Positions 43,628-53,943 of a DNA stretch of 64,000 nucleotides are shown piece after piece. The DNA comes from Betaproteobacteria bacterium. GTDB taxonomy: Bacteria > Pseudomonadota > Gammaproteobacteria > Burkholderiales > UBA6910. Numbering within the stretch: position 1 is the stretch's first letter; every line of letters starts with the position of its first letter. The DNA is taken from NCBI GenBank assembly GCA_016183615.1, contig JACPEG010000004.1, forward strand, positions 1 to 64,000, in the 5' to 3' direction. Both the position numbers and the translations under genes were made by a program. The notes under the pieces were generated by a model. It saw nothing but the letters and a program-made list of their open reading frames with translations, did not search any database and was not told the DNA's origin.

Positions 43628-43951
43628 CTAAACGTTGAAGCTTTCGCCGCAGCCGCATTGATCCTTGACGTTGGGGTTGCGGAACTTGAACCCCTCGTTC
43701 AGGCCTTCCCGGGTGTAGTCGAGCTCGGTGCCGTCGAGAAACGCCAGGCTCTTCGGGTCCACCAGCACCTTCACGCCGTGGCTTTCGAACTGTATGTCAT
43801 CGGGCGCGACTTCGTCGGCGAACTCCAGCTTGTAGGCCAGCCCGGAACAGCCGGAAGTGCGCACGCCCAGCCGCCAGCCCACGCCCTTGCCGCGCTTGGC
43901 GATGAAATTCTGCACGTGTGTCGCTGCGCTTTCGGTCAGAGTGATTGCCAT
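43628..43951 (-). CDS. iscA: Fe-S carrier IscA
   Basis: The 107-residue A-type carrier has the three conserved cysteines C35 (TSGCSGLAY), C99 and C101 (CGCGESF). It accepts clusters from IscU and passes them to apo-proteins. It starts 8 bp after the iscU stop, the standard order. Confidence 0.97.
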   Translation of the reverse strand: MAITLTESAATHVQNFIAKRGKGVGWRLGVRTSGCSGLAYKLEFADEVAPDDIQFESHGVKVLVDPKSLAFLDGTELDYTREGLNEGFKFRNPNVKDQCGCGESFNV

Positions 43952-43959
43952 GATTTGCC

Positions 43960-44379
43960 TCACTTGCGGGCGGCAGCCGGTTCGGGCTGCGCCTCGTCCT
44001 GTCCCTGTTTCCTGCGATAATCGGCCACCGCCGCCTTGATGGCATCCTCGGCGAGGATCGAGCAGTGGATCTTGACCGGGGGCAGCGCCAGCTCTTCGGC
44101 GATCTGGGTGTTCTTGATTTCCAGCGCCTGGTCGAGGCTCTTGCCCTTGACCCATTCGGTCACCAGCGAGCTGGAGGCGATCGCCGAGCCGCAGCCGTAG
44201 GTCTTGAACTTGGCGTCCTCAATGACGCCCTGCTCGTTCACCTTGATCTGCAGCTTCATCACGTCGCCGCAGGCGGGCGCCCCCACCATGCCGGTGCCGA
44301 TGCCCTGGTCGTCCCTGGAAAACGAACCCACGTTGCGCGGGTTCTCGTAGTGGTCCAGTACCTTGCTGCTGTAAGCCAT
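43960..44379 (-). CDS. iscU: Fe-S scaffold IscU
   Basis: The 139-residue scaffold has cluster ligands C37 ([11 protein letters not shown]), C63 ([11 protein letters not shown]) and C106, and the HscA-binding LPPVK at 99-103. It has a longer Gln/Ala/Pro-rich tail than E. coli IscU (128 residues). The ATG at 44379 starts the conserved [17 protein letters not shown]. Confidence 0.98.
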   Translation of the reverse strand: MAYSSKVLDHYENPRNVGSFSRDDQGIGTGMVGAPACGDVMKLQIKVNEQGVIEDAKFKTYGCGSAIASSSLVTEWVKGKSLDQALEIKNTQIAEELALPPVKIHCSILAEDAIKAAVADYRRKQGQDEAQPEPAAARK

Positions 44380-44391
44380 ATTAACCTCGTT

Positions 44392-44482
44392 GTCGAGAGT
44401 CAAGAGTCGAGAGTTGAGAGTCGCGAGTCATGAGTGCGAAGCGGTTCGTTGTCTGCTCCCGACTCTCCACTCTCCACTGAAT
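44392..44482. repeat. GAGAGTC-type inverted repeat between iscS and iscU
   Basis: Tandem units GAGAGTCAAGAGTCGAGAGT and TGAGAGTCGCGAGTCATGAGT (44394-44434) face GACTCTCCACTCTCCACTG (44460-44478). The pattern resembles small mobile palindromes. It fills the 106-bp gap between two genes that are usually close. Confidence 0.75.
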
Positions 44483-44485
44483 TCA

Positions 44486-45694
44486 TCAATGCGCCGCCCA
44501 CTGCACGGTGCTGAGGTCCACCCCGTCCTTGTACATTTCCCACAGGGGCGAAAGTTCCCGCAGCTTGGCGATCTTGCGTCTGACCAGGTCCACCACGTAA
44601 TCCACTTCCTCCTCGGTGGTGAAGCGGCCCACGGTGAAGCGGATGGAGCTGTGGGCCAGCTCGTCGCTGCGCCCCAGGGAACGCAGAACGTAGGAAGGCT
44701 CCAGGCTCGCCGAGGTACAGGCCGAGCCGCTGGACACCGCCACGTCCTTGATGGCCATGATCAGGGACTCGCCTTCCACGAAATTGAAGCTCACGTTGAG
44801 ATTGTGGGGCACGCGGCGCTCCAGGTCGCCGTTGACGTACACCTCCTCGATTTCGGAAAGCCCGTTCCACAGCTTGTCGCGCAGACAACGGATGCGCTCG
44901 TTCTCGGAGGCCATTTCTTCCATGGCGATGCGGAACGCCTCCCCCATCCCCACGATCTGGTGGGTCGGGAGCGTCCCGGAGCGCAGTCCGCGCTCGTGGC
45001 CGCCGCCGTGCATCTGCGCCTCCAGTCTCACGCGCGGCTTGCGCCGGACGTACAGGGCCCCGATGCCCTTGGGCCCGTAGGTCTTGTGGGCGGAAAACGA
45101 CATCAGGTCCACCTTGAGCTTCGCCAGGTCGATCACCACCTTGCCCGTGGCCTGCGCCGCATCCACGTGGAGGATGATTCCCCTGGCGCGGCAAATCTCG
45201 CCGAGGGCGGCGATGTCCTGGATCACGCCGATTTCGTTGTTGACCAGCATCACCGACACCAGGCTGGTCTCGGGCCGCAATGCGGCCCTCAACTTCTCCA
45301 GGTCCAGCAGCCCGTCGGGCTGCGGGTCCAGATAGGTCACCTGGAAGCCGTGGCGCTCCAGCTCGCGCATGGTGTCGAGCACCGCCTTGTGCTCGGTCTT
45401 CATGGTGACGAGGTGCTTGCCCTTGCTCTGATAGAACCAGGCGGCGCCCTTGATGGCGAGATTGTTGGACTCGGTCGCCCCCGAGGTCCAGATGATCTCC
45501 CTGGGGTCCGCGTTCACCAGGGCCGCTACCTGCTCCCGGGCGGTTTCCACGGCCTTCTCGGCCTCCCAGCCGAAGGCATGGGAACGGCTGGCCGGGTTGC
45601 CGAATTTCTCGGTGAGATAAGGAATCATCGTTTCCGCAACGCGGGGGTCCACCGGGGTGGTGGCCGAGTAATCCATGTAGATCGGCAGCTTCAT
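44486..45694 (-). CDS. iscS: Cysteine desulfurase IscS
   Basis: IscS takes sulfur from cysteine for Fe-S clusters and tRNA thiolation. The 402-residue PLP enzyme has the Schiff-base lysine K204 ([12 protein letters not shown]) and the persulfide cysteine C326 in [14 protein letters not shown], on the extended loop of group I enzymes. It lies between iscU and a second desulfurase gene. Confidence 0.98.
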   Translation of the reverse strand: MKLPIYMDYSATTPVDPRVAETMIPYLTEKFGNPASRSHAFGWEAEKAVETAREQVAALVNADPREIIWTSGATESNNLAIKGAAWFYQSKGKHLVTMKTEHKAVLDTMRELERHGFQVTYLDPQPDGLLDLEKLRAALRPETSLVSVMLVNNEIGVIQDIAALGEICRARGIILHVDAAQATGKVVIDLAKLKVDLMSFSAHKTYGPKGIGALYVRRKPRVRLEAQMHGGGHERGLRSGTLPTHQIVGMGEAFRIAMEEMASENERIRCLRDKLWNGLSEIEEVYVNGDLERRVPHNLNVSFNFVEGESLIMAIKDVAVSSGSACTSASLEPSYVLRSLGRSDELAHSSIRFTVGRFTTEEEVDYVVDLVRRKIAKLRELSPLWEMYKDGVDLSTVQWAAH

Positions 45695-45733
45695 GTCACC
45701 CTCTTTCCACCTTTTTCACTGCTCAAGCAATTC

Positions 45734-46879
45734 TCATACCGCCATGGCGGTGAGCCGGCGCATTTCGGCGACCACGGCCGCGACCGCTCTCAGGAATTCC
45801 TCCACCTGGGCCGGCGTGTTGTCCTTGCCCAGGCTCACCCGCACTGCGCCGCGGGCAAGTTCCGGCTCGATTCCCATGGCTTCCAGCACGTGGCTGGGAC
45901 CCGGAGAGGCGCTGGAGCAGGCCGCCCCGGCGGTTACGCCGAAGCCCTCCCGGTCGAGCCGCACCACCAGGGTTTCCCCGTCGATTCCGGGAAATGAGAA
46001 ATAGGTCGTATTGGGTAGCCGCGGTGCTGCGGCGCCAAAAATTATCGCCCCCAGATCCCTCAAACCCCGCTCCAGCCGCGCCTGCATCTGCCGCAGCCGT
46101 GAATCCAGCTCCATGAGGCGGGCCTTCGCCAGCCGCGCCGCCAAGCCGAAGCCGACGATCGCCGGCACGTTTTCGGTGCCCGCCCGCAGCCCGCTTTCGT
46201 GGCCCCCGCCCTGGATAAGGGGCTTCAGCGCCACCCGCTTGTCGAGTATGAGGGCCGCCGCCCCCTTGGGCCCGTAGATCTTGTGGGCCGACAGGGTCAT
46301 CGCGTGCACGTTGAGCGCCGCGAAGTCCACTTCGATCTTGCCGAAGGCCTGCACCGCATCGGTATGCATGAGGGCACCCACCGCGCGTGCGCGCTGCGCC
46401 ACTGCCGCCACGTCCTGGATGACGCCGGTCTCGTTGTTGGCGAGCATCACCGACACGATTCCTGTCGGCTCCGAAAGCGCCCGCTCCACGTCGTCCATCT
46501 CGAGGCGTCCCTCGCCGTCCACTGCCAGCGTATGCAGCCTCCAGCCCTGCCGCGCCAGGTCCCGGGCCGGCCTCAGCACACAGGGATGCTCGACGCCGCT
46601 CACCGCGACCTGGGCCGGCCTGAGAAACGCCGCCGCCCCCTTCAGGAACAGGTTGTTGGCCTCCGAGCCCCCACTGACGAACACCACCTGCGCCGGCTGG
46701 ACACCGACGGCTTCCGCAACCTGCTCCCGCGCCGTGTTCACCGCCCTGCGGGCCACGGTCCCGAACTCATGCCGGCTGGAGGCGTTGCCGTACTGCCCCC
46801 GGAAAAACGGGAGCATCGCGGCCAGCACCGCCTCGTCCACCGGCGTGGTGGCGTTGTGGTCCAGGTAGACGTGCGACAT
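45734..46879 (-). CDS. Second cysteine desulfurase, NifS-like
   Basis: The 381-residue PLP enzyme has K200 (TLSAHKIYGPKG) and the loop cysteine C321 (AGAACSSASPGPS). It differs from IscS at many positions and resembles NifS. A second desulfurase between iscR and iscS is common in betaproteobacteria. Its 6-bp spacing from iscR shows it belongs to the operon; its separate role is unknown. Confidence 0.93.
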   Translation of the reverse strand: MSHVYLDHNATTPVDEAVLAAMLPFFRGQYGNASSRHEFGTVARRAVNTAREQVAEAVGVQPAQVVFVSGGSEANNLFLKGAAAFLRPAQVAVSGVEHPCVLRPARDLARQGWRLHTLAVDGEGRLEMDDVERALSEPTGIVSVMLANNETGVIQDVAAVAQRARAVGALMHTDAVQAFGKIEVDFAALNVHAMTLSAHKIYGPKGAAALILDKRVALKPLIQGGGHESGLRAGTENVPAIVGFGLAARLAKARLMELDSRLRQMQARLERGLRDLGAIIFGAAAPRLPNTTYFSFPGIDGETLVVRLDREGFGVTAGAACSSASPGPSHVLEAMGIEPELARGAVRVSLGKDNTPAQVEEFLRAVAAVVAEMRRLTAMAV

Positions 46880-46885
46880 TGTGAA

Positions 46886-47347
46886 CTACGCCGCCACCGA
46901 CTCCGTACGGCGCCGCTTGTCCTGCACCACCGACATCTTGACGGGCTTCTGCTTGGCCACCAGCTGGTCCAGGGTGACCGAGGACAGATACTCGTAGATG
47001 CGCTCGTTCAGGCTGGTCCACAGCTCATGGGTCATGCAGCGCTGGTCGTCGTTGCAGTTTTCCTTGCCGCCGCACTGGGTGGCATCGAGCGGCTCGTCCA
47101 CCGCCAGGATGATGTCCGCGACGGAGATTTTTTCCATGGGCTTGGCCAGGTTATAGCCGCCCCCCGGTCCCCGCACGCTTTCCACCAGCTCATGGCGCCG
47201 CAGCTTCCCGAACAACTGTTCCAGGTAGGACAGGGAAATCTTCTGGCGCTCGCTGATCCCGGCGAGGGTGATCGGCCCTTCGCTGTTGCGCATGCCGAGG
47301 TCGATCATTGCCGTCACCGCGAAACGTCCTTTGGTCGTCAGTCTCAT
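46886..47347 (-). CDS. iscR: Fe-S-sensing regulator IscR
   Basis: IscR is an Rrf2-family regulator that, with a [2Fe-2S] cluster, represses the isc operon. The 153-residue protein has an N-terminal winged helix (SLSYLEQLFGKLRRHELVES) and cluster ligands C92, C98, C104 and H107, identical in position to E. coli. A type 1 site over its promoter (47427-47451) indicates autoregulation. Confidence 0.98.
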   Translation of the reverse strand: MRLTTKGRFAVTAMIDLGMRNSEGPITLAGISERQKISLSYLEQLFGKLRRHELVESVRGPGGGYNLAKPMEKISVADIILAVDEPLDATQCGGKENCNDDQRCMTHELWTSLNERIYEYLSSVTLDQLVAKQKPVKMSVVQDKRRRTESVAA

Positions 47348-47418
47348 AGGCTTACCCCTTCTCGTGGCTCAACAAAATATTGACGGGCTAACTGATTGAA
47401 TACCCGATCAATTTTGCC

Positions 47419-47451
47419 ACTATATAATACCTTACTATATTAGTCAACAAT
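47419..47451 (-). promoter_or_regulatory. isc promoter with IscR type 1 site
   Basis: On the minus strand TTGACT (47442-47447), a 17-bp spacer and TATAGT (47419-47424) form the promoter. Over it, 47427-47451 matches the published E. coli type 1 consensus ATASYYGACTRWWWYAGTC (continuing RRSTAT) at 23 of 25 positions by my count. The site overlaps the cysE stop codon (47440-47442). Confidence 0.85.
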
Positions 47452-48180
47452 TTTGTTCAGATAGTTCGGATCGAAGCGGTCGGCCGTGGCCTTCACGTCC
47501 TCGATCCGCGCCCCGAGCTTCTCCAATTCGACGAGAATCTTCGCGATGCGCTGGTCGATGTTGACCGTATGGTCCAGCAGGCCGTGGATCGCCTTGGCGA
47601 TGGGATCGTTCATGTCGGAGGAGATGGCATAGGCCGAGAATCCCATCTTTTCGGCGGTCTTCGCCTTCACCTCGTCAAGGATGCGGGCGGGAATCCCCAC
47701 CGCGGTCGCCCCCGCCGGCACGTCCTTCACCACCACCGCGTTGGAGCCGATCCGGGCGCCTTCGCCCACGGTGATGGGTCCCAGCACCTTGGCGCCGGCG
47801 CCGATCACCACGCCCCGGCCCAGGGTGGGGTGGCGCTTGCCCTTGTTCCAGGAGGTTCCGCCCAGGGTGACGCCGTGATAGAGCGTGCAGTCATCGCCGA
47901 TTTCGGCGGTCTCGCCGATCACCACACCCATGCCGTGGTCGATGAAGAACCGCCGCCCGATTCTCGCCCCCGGATGAATCTCGATCCCGGTGAACCAGCG
48001 GGCCAGGTGCGACAGAAAGCGCCCGAACCATTTCAAATCGTGCACCCAGAACCAGTGGGACAGCCGGTGCACCACCAGCGCGTGAAACCCCGGATAGCAG
48101 GTGATGACCTCCCAGGTGTTGCGGGCCGCCGGGTCCCGGTCGAAAACGCTGGCAATGTCTTCCCGAATCGCGCTAAACAT
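47440..48180 (-). CDS. cysE: Serine O-acetyltransferase CysE
   Basis: CysE acetylates serine in cysteine synthesis. The 246-residue protein has the helical N-terminus ([20 protein letters not shown]) and a left-handed beta-helix of hexapeptide repeats ([37 protein letters not shown]). The ATG at 48180 has AGGGA at a good distance; an ATG at 48186 would add two residues. It sits just upstream of the isc operon, linking cysteine supply with sulfur use. Confidence 0.95.
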   Translation of the reverse strand: MFSAIREDIASVFDRDPAARNTWEVITCYPGFHALVVHRLSHWFWVHDLKWFGRFLSHLARWFTGIEIHPGARIGRRFFIDHGMGVVIGETAEIGDDCTLYHGVTLGGTSWNKGKRHPTLGRGVVIGAGAKVLGPITVGEGARIGSNAVVVKDVPAGATAVGIPARILDEVKAKTAEKMGFSAYAISSDMNDPIAKAIHGLLDHTVNIDQRIAKILVELEKLGARIEDVKATADRFDPNYLNKIVD

Positions 48181-48225
48181 TAGCATTCCCTAATAAAGCC
48201 ATTATGGAGTTCCCAACCAATCCGG

Positions 48226-48948
48226 TCAACTATTCTCCAGCGCCCGCAGGATGCCGCGCAGGATGTTGACCTCCTCCTTCTCCAGGCGGGTGCGGGCAAA
48301 CAGCCGGCGCAATCGCTGCATCAGCCGCTTGGGCTGCTGCGGGTCGAGAAAGCCGGTTTTGACCATCACCCGCTCCAGGTGCTCGAAGAACAATTCCACG
48401 TCCTCGAACTCCGCCGGCTCGTACTCCAGCGCCCGCAGGCCGCCCGGTTCCGAGGCCGCCACGCGCAGCTCGTAAGCCATCACCTGCACCGCGGCCGCCA
48501 GGTTCAGCGAAGCGTACTCCGGGTTGGCGGGAACGTGCACCAGCAACTGGCACCGGCTCGCCTCCTCGATCGTAAGCCCGGCCGTCTCGCTGCCGAACAC
48601 CAGCGCCACCGGGTGGTTCGCTGCGTAGCGCAGCAGTTCCGCCGCCGCCGCCCGCGCATCCATGATCGGGTGCGGCAGGTCGCGGCTGCGGGAGGTGAGC
48701 GCGGCGGCGAGCACCGTTCCCGCCAGGGCCTCGTCGAGGCTCGCATGCACCCGCGCCCGTGCCAGCACGTCAATGGCCCCCGAGGCGCGGGCGTCCGCCT
48801 CGGCATCGGGGAAGCGCCTGGGATTCACCAGGTACAGGGAATCGAGCCCCATGGTCTTCATGGCGCGCGCCGCCGCACCGATGTTTCCGGGATGGGAAGG
48901 ACGGGACAGCACCACGCGGACATTCGCAAGCGGGCCGGGCGCGTTCAT
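48226..48948 (-). CDS. trmJ: tRNA (cytidine/uridine-2'-O)-methyltransferase TrmJ
   Basis: TrmJ methylates ribose at position 32 of tRNAs. The 240-residue SPOUT enzyme has VVLSRPSHPGNIGAAARAMKT, the knot region ALVFGSETAGLTIEEA and PANPEYASLNLAAAVQVMAYEL, plus the basic helical tail. It reads toward cysE and is divergent from suhB across 44 bp. Confidence 0.95.
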   Translation of the reverse strand: MNAPGPLANVRVVLSRPSHPGNIGAAARAMKTMGLDSLYLVNPRRFPDAEADARASGAIDVLARARVHASLDEALAGTVLAAALTSRSRDLPHPIMDARAAAAELLRYAANHPVALVFGSETAGLTIEEASRCQLLVHVPANPEYASLNLAAAVQVMAYELRVAASEPGGLRALEYEPAEFEDVELFFEHLERVMVKTGFLDPQQPKRLMQRLRRLFARTRLEKEEVNILRGILRALENS

Positions 48949-48992
48949 ATTAGAATTGCGTCTTTCGATTTCCCGACTTCTTCCCGCTCTCC

Positions 48993-49790
48993 ATGCACCC
49001 GATGCTCAACACCGCGGTAAAGGCCGCGCGCCGCGCCGGCCGCATCATCAGCCGCGCGTCGGACAATCTCGACATCATCAAGGTTTCCCGCAAATCCTGG
49101 AACGATTTCGTGAGCGACGTGGACCGGGCCGCCGAGCAGGCTGTTATCGAGGTTATTCACGGCGCCTATCCCGACCATTCGATTTTAGCAGAAGAGAGCG
49201 GGCGCCAAGGAAAGTCGGATTTCCAGTGGATCATCGATCCCCTCGACGGCACCACCAATTTCCTGCACGGCTTCCCCCAGTACGCGGTATCCATCGCGCT
49301 GCGCCACAAGGGCATCGTCACCCAGGCGGTGGTGTATGACCCGACCCGCAACGATCTGTTCACCGCTTCGCGTGGCCGCGGCGCTTATCGCAACGATCAC
49401 CGCCTGCGGGTCGGCAAGCGCATCCAGCTCGCCGACTGCCTGATCGGCACCGGCTTCCCTTTCAGCCAGTTCGAGCACGTGGACGCCTACCTGGCCATGT
49501 TCCGGGACATGATGCAGAAGACCGCCGGAATCCGCCGCCCCGGCTCCGCCGCCCTCGACCTCGCCTACACCGCCGCAGGCTACTACGACGGGTTCTGGGA
49601 GCTGGGTCTGCATCCCTGGGACATCGCGGCGGGCTCGCTCCTCCTCACCGAGGCGGGCGGCCTCATCGGCGATCTCACTGGCGAGGACCGCTACATGGAA
49701 TCCGGCAACGTGGTGGCGGGAAGCCCCAAGGTGTTCGTGCAGCTGCTGCAGCTCATCGCGCCGCACCTGACGGAAAAACTCAAAGCCTGA
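48993..49790 (+). CDS. suhB: Inositol-1-monophosphatase family protein SuhB
   Basis: The 265-residue protein has the metal-binding motifs [24 protein letters not shown] and the C-terminal [17 protein letters not shown]. In E. coli SuhB also acts in rRNA antitermination. The trmJ-suhB divergent pair is normal for the group. TAGAAT at 48951-48956 may be its -10. Confidence 0.96.
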   Translation: MHPMLNTAVKAARRAGRIISRASDNLDIIKVSRKSWNDFVSDVDRAAEQAVIEVIHGAYPDHSILAEESGRQGKSDFQWIIDPLDGTTNFLHGFPQYAVSIALRHKGIVTQAVVYDPTRNDLFTASRGRGAYRNDHRLRVGKRIQLADCLIGTGFPFSQFEHVDAYLAMFRDMMQKTAGIRRPGSAALDLAYTAAGYYDGFWELGLHPWDIAAGSLLLTEAGGLIGDLTGEDRYMESGNVVAGSPKVFVQLLQLIAPHLTEKLKA

Positions 49791-49833
49791 ACCACCTGGC
49801 AACCAGCGGTTGAGAAGCGAGGTTTCAACCGGG

Positions 49834-52395
49834 ATGACCGCCCAGCACACCCCCGTCATGCAGCAGTACCTGCGCCTCAAGGCGCAGTACCCGGACATGC
49901 TGCTGTTCTACCGGATAGGGGACTTCTACGAGCTGTTCTTCGATGATGCCGAAAAAGCGGCGAAGCTCCTCGACATCACCCTCACCCGCCGCGGCGTCTC
50001 GGCCGGGGAACCCATCAAGATGGCCGGCGTTCCCTACCATGCGGTCGAACAGTACCTGGCGCGACTGGTGAAGCGCGGCGAGTCGGTCGCGATCTGCGAA
50101 CAGGTCGGCGACCCCGCGACCTCCAGGGGCCCGGTGGAGCGCAAGGTGGTGCGCATCGTCACCCCCGGGACGCTCACCGATTCCGCGCTGCTGGAGGACG
50201 ACCAGGACAGCGTGCTGCTGGCCCTGGCCACGGAAAAGTCCACCCTCGGACTGGCCTGGCTCAGTCTCTCAAGCGGCAGGTTCGCGGTACTCGAGACCCC
50301 GAGAGAGCGTCTGGCCGCGGAGCTGGAGCGGCTCAAGCCTTCGGAGATTCTGCTGCCCGAAGGCCTGGAGCTTCCCGAGGCGGAGGCAACGGGTCGTTCG
50401 CTGAAGCCGCTGCCCCGGTGGAATTTCGATCCGGATTCGGCGGTGCAGGTCCTGAACCGCCAGTTCGAGACCCTCACCCTTTCCGGGCTCGGCTGCGATG
50501 GCCTGCGGCCTGCGCTGGCTGCCGCGGGCGCGCTGCTGGAGTACGCGCGGCTCACCCAGGGCACGCCGATTGCCCACGTCAAGAGCCTGCAGGTGGAGCG
50601 GGAAAGCGCCTACGTGCGGATGGACCCGGCCACCCGCCGCAACCTGGAGCTGACCGAAACGCTGCGCGGCGAGCCTGCGCCCACCCTGTTGTCGGCGCTG
50701 GACCGCTGCGCCACGCACATGGGAAGCCGGCTGCTGCGCCACTGGCTGCACCACCCGCTGCGCGACCGGGTGGCGCTGCAGGAACGGCTGGAAGCCGTAT
50801 CGTCGCTGCAGGGCGAAGCGGGAAGCGGACCGTACCGGAAAGTCCAGGAGGCGCTCGGGCGCTGCGCCGACATCGAGCGTATCACCGCGCGCATCGCACT
50901 CCGGAGCGCGCGGCCCCGGGACCTGTCGGGGCTGCGGGACAGCCTGCTGGAATTTCCGGATCTGGGCGGCGTGCTGGCGGGCGCCACCGCTCCGCGGCTC
51001 GCTCGGTTCGCCGCGGACCTGGTTCCCGATCCCGGCCTGGTCGCCCTGCTGCGGCAGCGCCTCAGGCCCGAGCCCGGCACCCTGCTCAAGGACGGCGGGG
51101 TCATCGCCGACAGCTTCGACGCGGAGCTTGACGAGCTGCGCGCCATCCAGGATAACTGCGGCGATTTCCTGTTGCAGATGGAAGCGCGGGAACGCAGCCG
51201 CACCGGGATTGCCAGCCTCAAGGTGGAGTACAACCGGGTCCACGGCTTCTACATCGAGGTGACCCGCGCCCAGTCCGACAAGGTGCCGGAAGACTACCGC
51301 CGGCGCCAGACCCTGAAGAACGCCGAGCGCTATATCACGCCGGAGCTCAAGGCCTTCGAGGACAAGGCGCTCTCCGCCCAGGACCGGGCGCTGGCCCGGG
51401 AAAAGCTGCTCTACGAGGCCCTGCTCGACGACCTGGTTCCCCATCTGCCGCACCTGAAAAACCTGGCAGCGACAGTGGCGGAGCTCGACGTGCTGGCCGA
51501 CTTCGCCGAGCGGGCCCTCACCCTCAACTACCACCCGCCTGAGTTTACGGACACGCCGGTGATCGGGATCGAGGCAGGCCGGCATCCGGTGGTAGAGTCC
51601 CAGGTCGAGAACTTCATCGCCAACGACGCCCGGTTTTCGCCCAATCGCAGGGCGCTGGTCATCACCGGGCCCAACATGGGCGGCAAGTCCACCTACATGC
51701 GCCAGGTGGCTCTGATCGTCCTGCTCGCCCACTGCGGCAGCTTCGTGCCGGCCCAGACCGCGCGCATCGGGCCCGTGGACCAGATCTTCACCCGCATCGG
51801 CGCCGCCGACGATCTGGCCGGGGGCCGCTCCACCTTCATGGTGGAAATGACCGAGGCCGCCAATATCCTGCACAACGCCACCGAATCCAGCCTGGTGCTG
51901 ATGGACGAGGTGGGGCGCGGCACCTCCACTTTCGACGGGCTGGCGCTGGCCTGGGCCATCGCCCGTCATCTCATCGACAAGAGCCGCTGCTTCACCCTGT
52001 TCGCCACCCATTACTTCGAGCTCACCCGGCTCGCCGAGGAGTTTTGCGAAGCCGCGAACGTGCATCTCGACGCCGTGGAGCACCGCCACCGCATCGTGTT
52101 CCTGCATAGTGTGAACGAGGGGCCGGCGAGCCAGAGCTACGGCTTGCAGGTGGCAGCGCTCGCCGGAGTGCCGGGCAGCGTCATCACGGCGGCCCGGACC
52201 CACCTGCTGGAGCTGGAGCAACAGGCAGCCCGGGACAATCCCCAGGGCGACCTGTTCGCGCCGCGCCGCGAATCGGGAGAGACACCGGCGGCGGAAGAGC
52301 CGGCCCTGACCCTGCTGCGCGAGATCGTCCCGGACGAACTGACGCCAAGGGAGGCGCTCGACCTGCTGTATCGCCTGAAGCTGCTTTCAAAATGA
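49834..52395 (+). CDS. mutS: DNA mismatch repair protein MutS
   Basis: MutS recognises mismatches. The 853-residue protein has the mismatch-binding F-x-E in [15 protein letters not shown], the core and clamp domains, Walker [10 protein letters not shown] at about 612-620, and the ABC-type [11 protein letters not shown] and [12 protein letters not shown] motifs. I chose ATG 49834 ([12 protein letters not shown]); the frame opens eight codons earlier. Confidence 0.98.
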   Translation: MTAQHTPVMQQYLRLKAQYPDMLLFYRIGDFYELFFDDAEKAAKLLDITLTRRGVSAGEPIKMAGVPYHAVEQYLARLVKRGESVAICEQVGDPATSRGPVERKVVRIVTPGTLTDSALLEDDQDSVLLALATEKSTLGLAWLSLSSGRFAVLETPRERLAAELERLKPSEILLPEGLELPEAEATGRSLKPLPRWNFDPDSAVQVLNRQFETLTLSGLGCDGLRPALAAAGALLEYARLTQGTPIAHVKSLQVERESAYVRMDPATRRNLELTETLRGEPAPTLLSALDRCATHMGSRLLRHWLHHPLRDRVALQERLEAVSSLQGEAGSGPYRKVQEALGRCADIERITARIALRSARPRDLSGLRDSLLEFPDLGGVLAGATAPRLARFAADLVPDPGLVALLRQRLRPEPGTLLKDGGVIADSFDAELDELRAIQDNCGDFLLQMEARERSRTGIASLKVEYNRVHGFYIEVTRAQSDKVPEDYRRRQTLKNAERYITPELKAFEDKALSAQDRALAREKLLYEALLDDLVPHLPHLKNLAATVAELDVLADFAERALTLNYHPPEFTDTPVIGIEAGRHPVVESQVENFIANDARFSPNRRALVITGPNMGGKSTYMRQVALIVLLAHCGSFVPAQTARIGPVDQIFTRIGAADDLAGGRSTFMVEMTEAANILHNATESSLVLMDEVGRGTSTFDGLALAWAIARHLIDKSRCFTLFATHYFELTRLAEEFCEAANVHLDAVEHRHRIVFLHSVNEGPASQSYGLQVAALAGVPGSVITAARTHLLELEQQAARDNPQGDLFAPRRESGETPAAEEPALTLLREIVPDELTPREALDLLYRLKLLSK

Positions 52396-52399
52396 AAAC

Positions 52400-53371
52400 A
52401 TGACCATACTTCTAAGATGGTTTCGGTCCAGCCTGCTGGCCGCCCTTGCCGCGATCCCCGGCACGGGTTTCGCCGCCGAACCCGAGGGGGCGAAGCCCTT
52501 CACCTTTGTCGCCATGGGTGACCTGCCCTACACCGAGCAGGAGGAGAGGCTGCTTCCCGGGATGATCGAGGAGATCGGCCGGCAGGACGTGGTATTCGTG
52601 CTGCACGTGGGAGACATCAAAAACGGCCACAGCGTCTGCAGCGACCGGCTGTTCGCAAGCCGCAAGGAGATGTTTGACGCCTCGCGCCACCCCTTCATTT
52701 ACGTCCCCGGCGACAACGAATGGACCGATTGCCATCGCGCGGACAACGGCAGCTATGACCCACCGGAGCGGCTGGGCAAGCTGCGCGAGCTATTTTTCCA
52801 GGGCGAATCGAGTCTCGGCGGCCGCAAGCTCAGGCTCACGCGCCAGAGCGAAGACCCGGAGTTCAAGCCTTACCGCGAAAACGTCCGCTGGATCCACAAC
52901 AACGTGGTGTTCGCCGGCCTGAATCTGCCGGGAAGCAACAACAACCTGGGACGAAGTCCCGAAGCCGACGCGGAGCATTTCGCACGGGTCACGGTCAACC
53001 GGATCTGGATCAGGAAAGCGTTCGAGGTGGCTCGCGCCGCCAATCTGGGCGCCGTGGTGCTGTTCATCCAGGGCAACCCCCTGTTCGAGCTGCCCGCTGC
53101 CGACAAGCGGCGCACCGGATACGCCGCGTTCACCGCGCTGCTCGCCCAGCAGGCGCTGGCCTTCGGCAAGCCGGTGCTGCTGATTCACGGCGACACCCAC
53201 AGCTATCGCGCCGACCAGCCGCTCAGGAATCCGATCACGGGGAAGACCATGGAGAACTTCTTCCGGCTGGAGCCGTACGGCTCGCCGACTCCCGGCTACA
53301 TCCGGGTAACGGTGGATTTGAGCGCGCGCCAGCCGTTCCGCTTCGAACCGGTGCGGGTCCGGTTGCCGTAG
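52400..53371 (+). CDS. Secreted calcineurin-like phosphoesterase
   Basis: The 323-residue protein has a signal peptide (residues 1-25, cleavage near FAAEPEG) and the metallophosphoesterase pattern: VAMGDLPY, HVGDIKNGH, VPGDNEWTDC and HGDTHSYR. The usual GDxH is partly altered (GDLPY in the first motif, as in many exported relatives). The substrate is unknown. It starts 5 bp after mutS and may be read from the same transcript. Confidence 0.82.
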   Translation: MTILLRWFRSSLLAALAAIPGTGFAAEPEGAKPFTFVAMGDLPYTEQEERLLPGMIEEIGRQDVVFVLHVGDIKNGHSVCSDRLFASRKEMFDASRHPFIYVPGDNEWTDCHRADNGSYDPPERLGKLRELFFQGESSLGGRKLRLTRQSEDPEFKPYRENVRWIHNNVVFAGLNLPGSNNNLGRSPEADAEHFARVTVNRIWIRKAFEVARAANLGAVVLFIQGNPLFELPAADKRRTGYAAFTALLAQQALAFGKPVLLIHGDTHSYRADQPLRNPITGKTMENFFRLEPYGSPTPGYIRVTVDLSARQPFRFEPVRVRLP

Positions 53372-53456
53372 CAAAGCTGCCCTGGTGCGCCTCGCGAACC
53401 GAAGCGCACCGGATGCGGATGGGTGGCCCCGCCCCTATTCCATCGCGCGCTGATCT

Positions 53457-53942
53457 TCAGTCGTGGTGATGATGGCCGTGAGGGCCATGGGCGTGGCCAT
53501 GGGAAACCTCGTCCTGGGAGGCGGCGCGCACCCCGGTCACGGTGCAACTGAACACCAGTTTCTGCCCCGCCAGGGGATGGTTGCCATCCACCACGACCTT
53601 TTCCTCGGTGATGTTGGTCACGGTGTAGATCGTCGCGTGCTCCGTTCCTTCCGGGCGGCCTTCGAACTGCATGCCTACCGTGATGTTACCCGGGAACAGG
53701 TTGCGCGGCTCCACCCGCACCAGTTCCGCGTCGTACTCGCCGAATGCGTCCTCCGGTTCCAGGCTCACGCTGCAGGTCTCGCCCTGGGCGCGGCCGGCCA
53801 GGGCCTCCTCCACCAGCGGGAACATGCTCTGGTAGCCCCCGTGCAGGTAGCTCACCGGCTCACGGGATTTTTCGAGCACCTTGCCTGCGGAATCGCAAAG
53901 CTCGTACTCGATGGATACCACGGTGTCTTTCGCAATAATCAT
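53457..53942 (-). CDS. slyD: SlyD-type FKBP peptidyl-prolyl isomerase
   Basis: The 161-residue protein has an FKBP domain interrupted by the insert-in-flap chaperone domain. Family blocks include PVSYLHGGYQSMFPLVEEAL, PEDAFGEYDAELV and VVVDGNHPLAGQKLVF. It ends in the metal-binding His-rich tail SHGHAHGPHGHHHHD. SlyD assists folding and nickel delivery. It starts one base from the bcp stop. Confidence 0.95.
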   Translation of the reverse strand: MIIAKDTVVSIEYELCDSAGKVLEKSREPVSYLHGGYQSMFPLVEEALAGRAQGETCSVSLEPEDAFGEYDAELVRVEPRNLFPGNITVGMQFEGRPEGTEHATIYTVTNITEEKVVVDGNHPLAGQKLVFSCTVTGVRAASQDEVSHGHAHGPHGHHHHD

Positions 53943-53943
53943 T

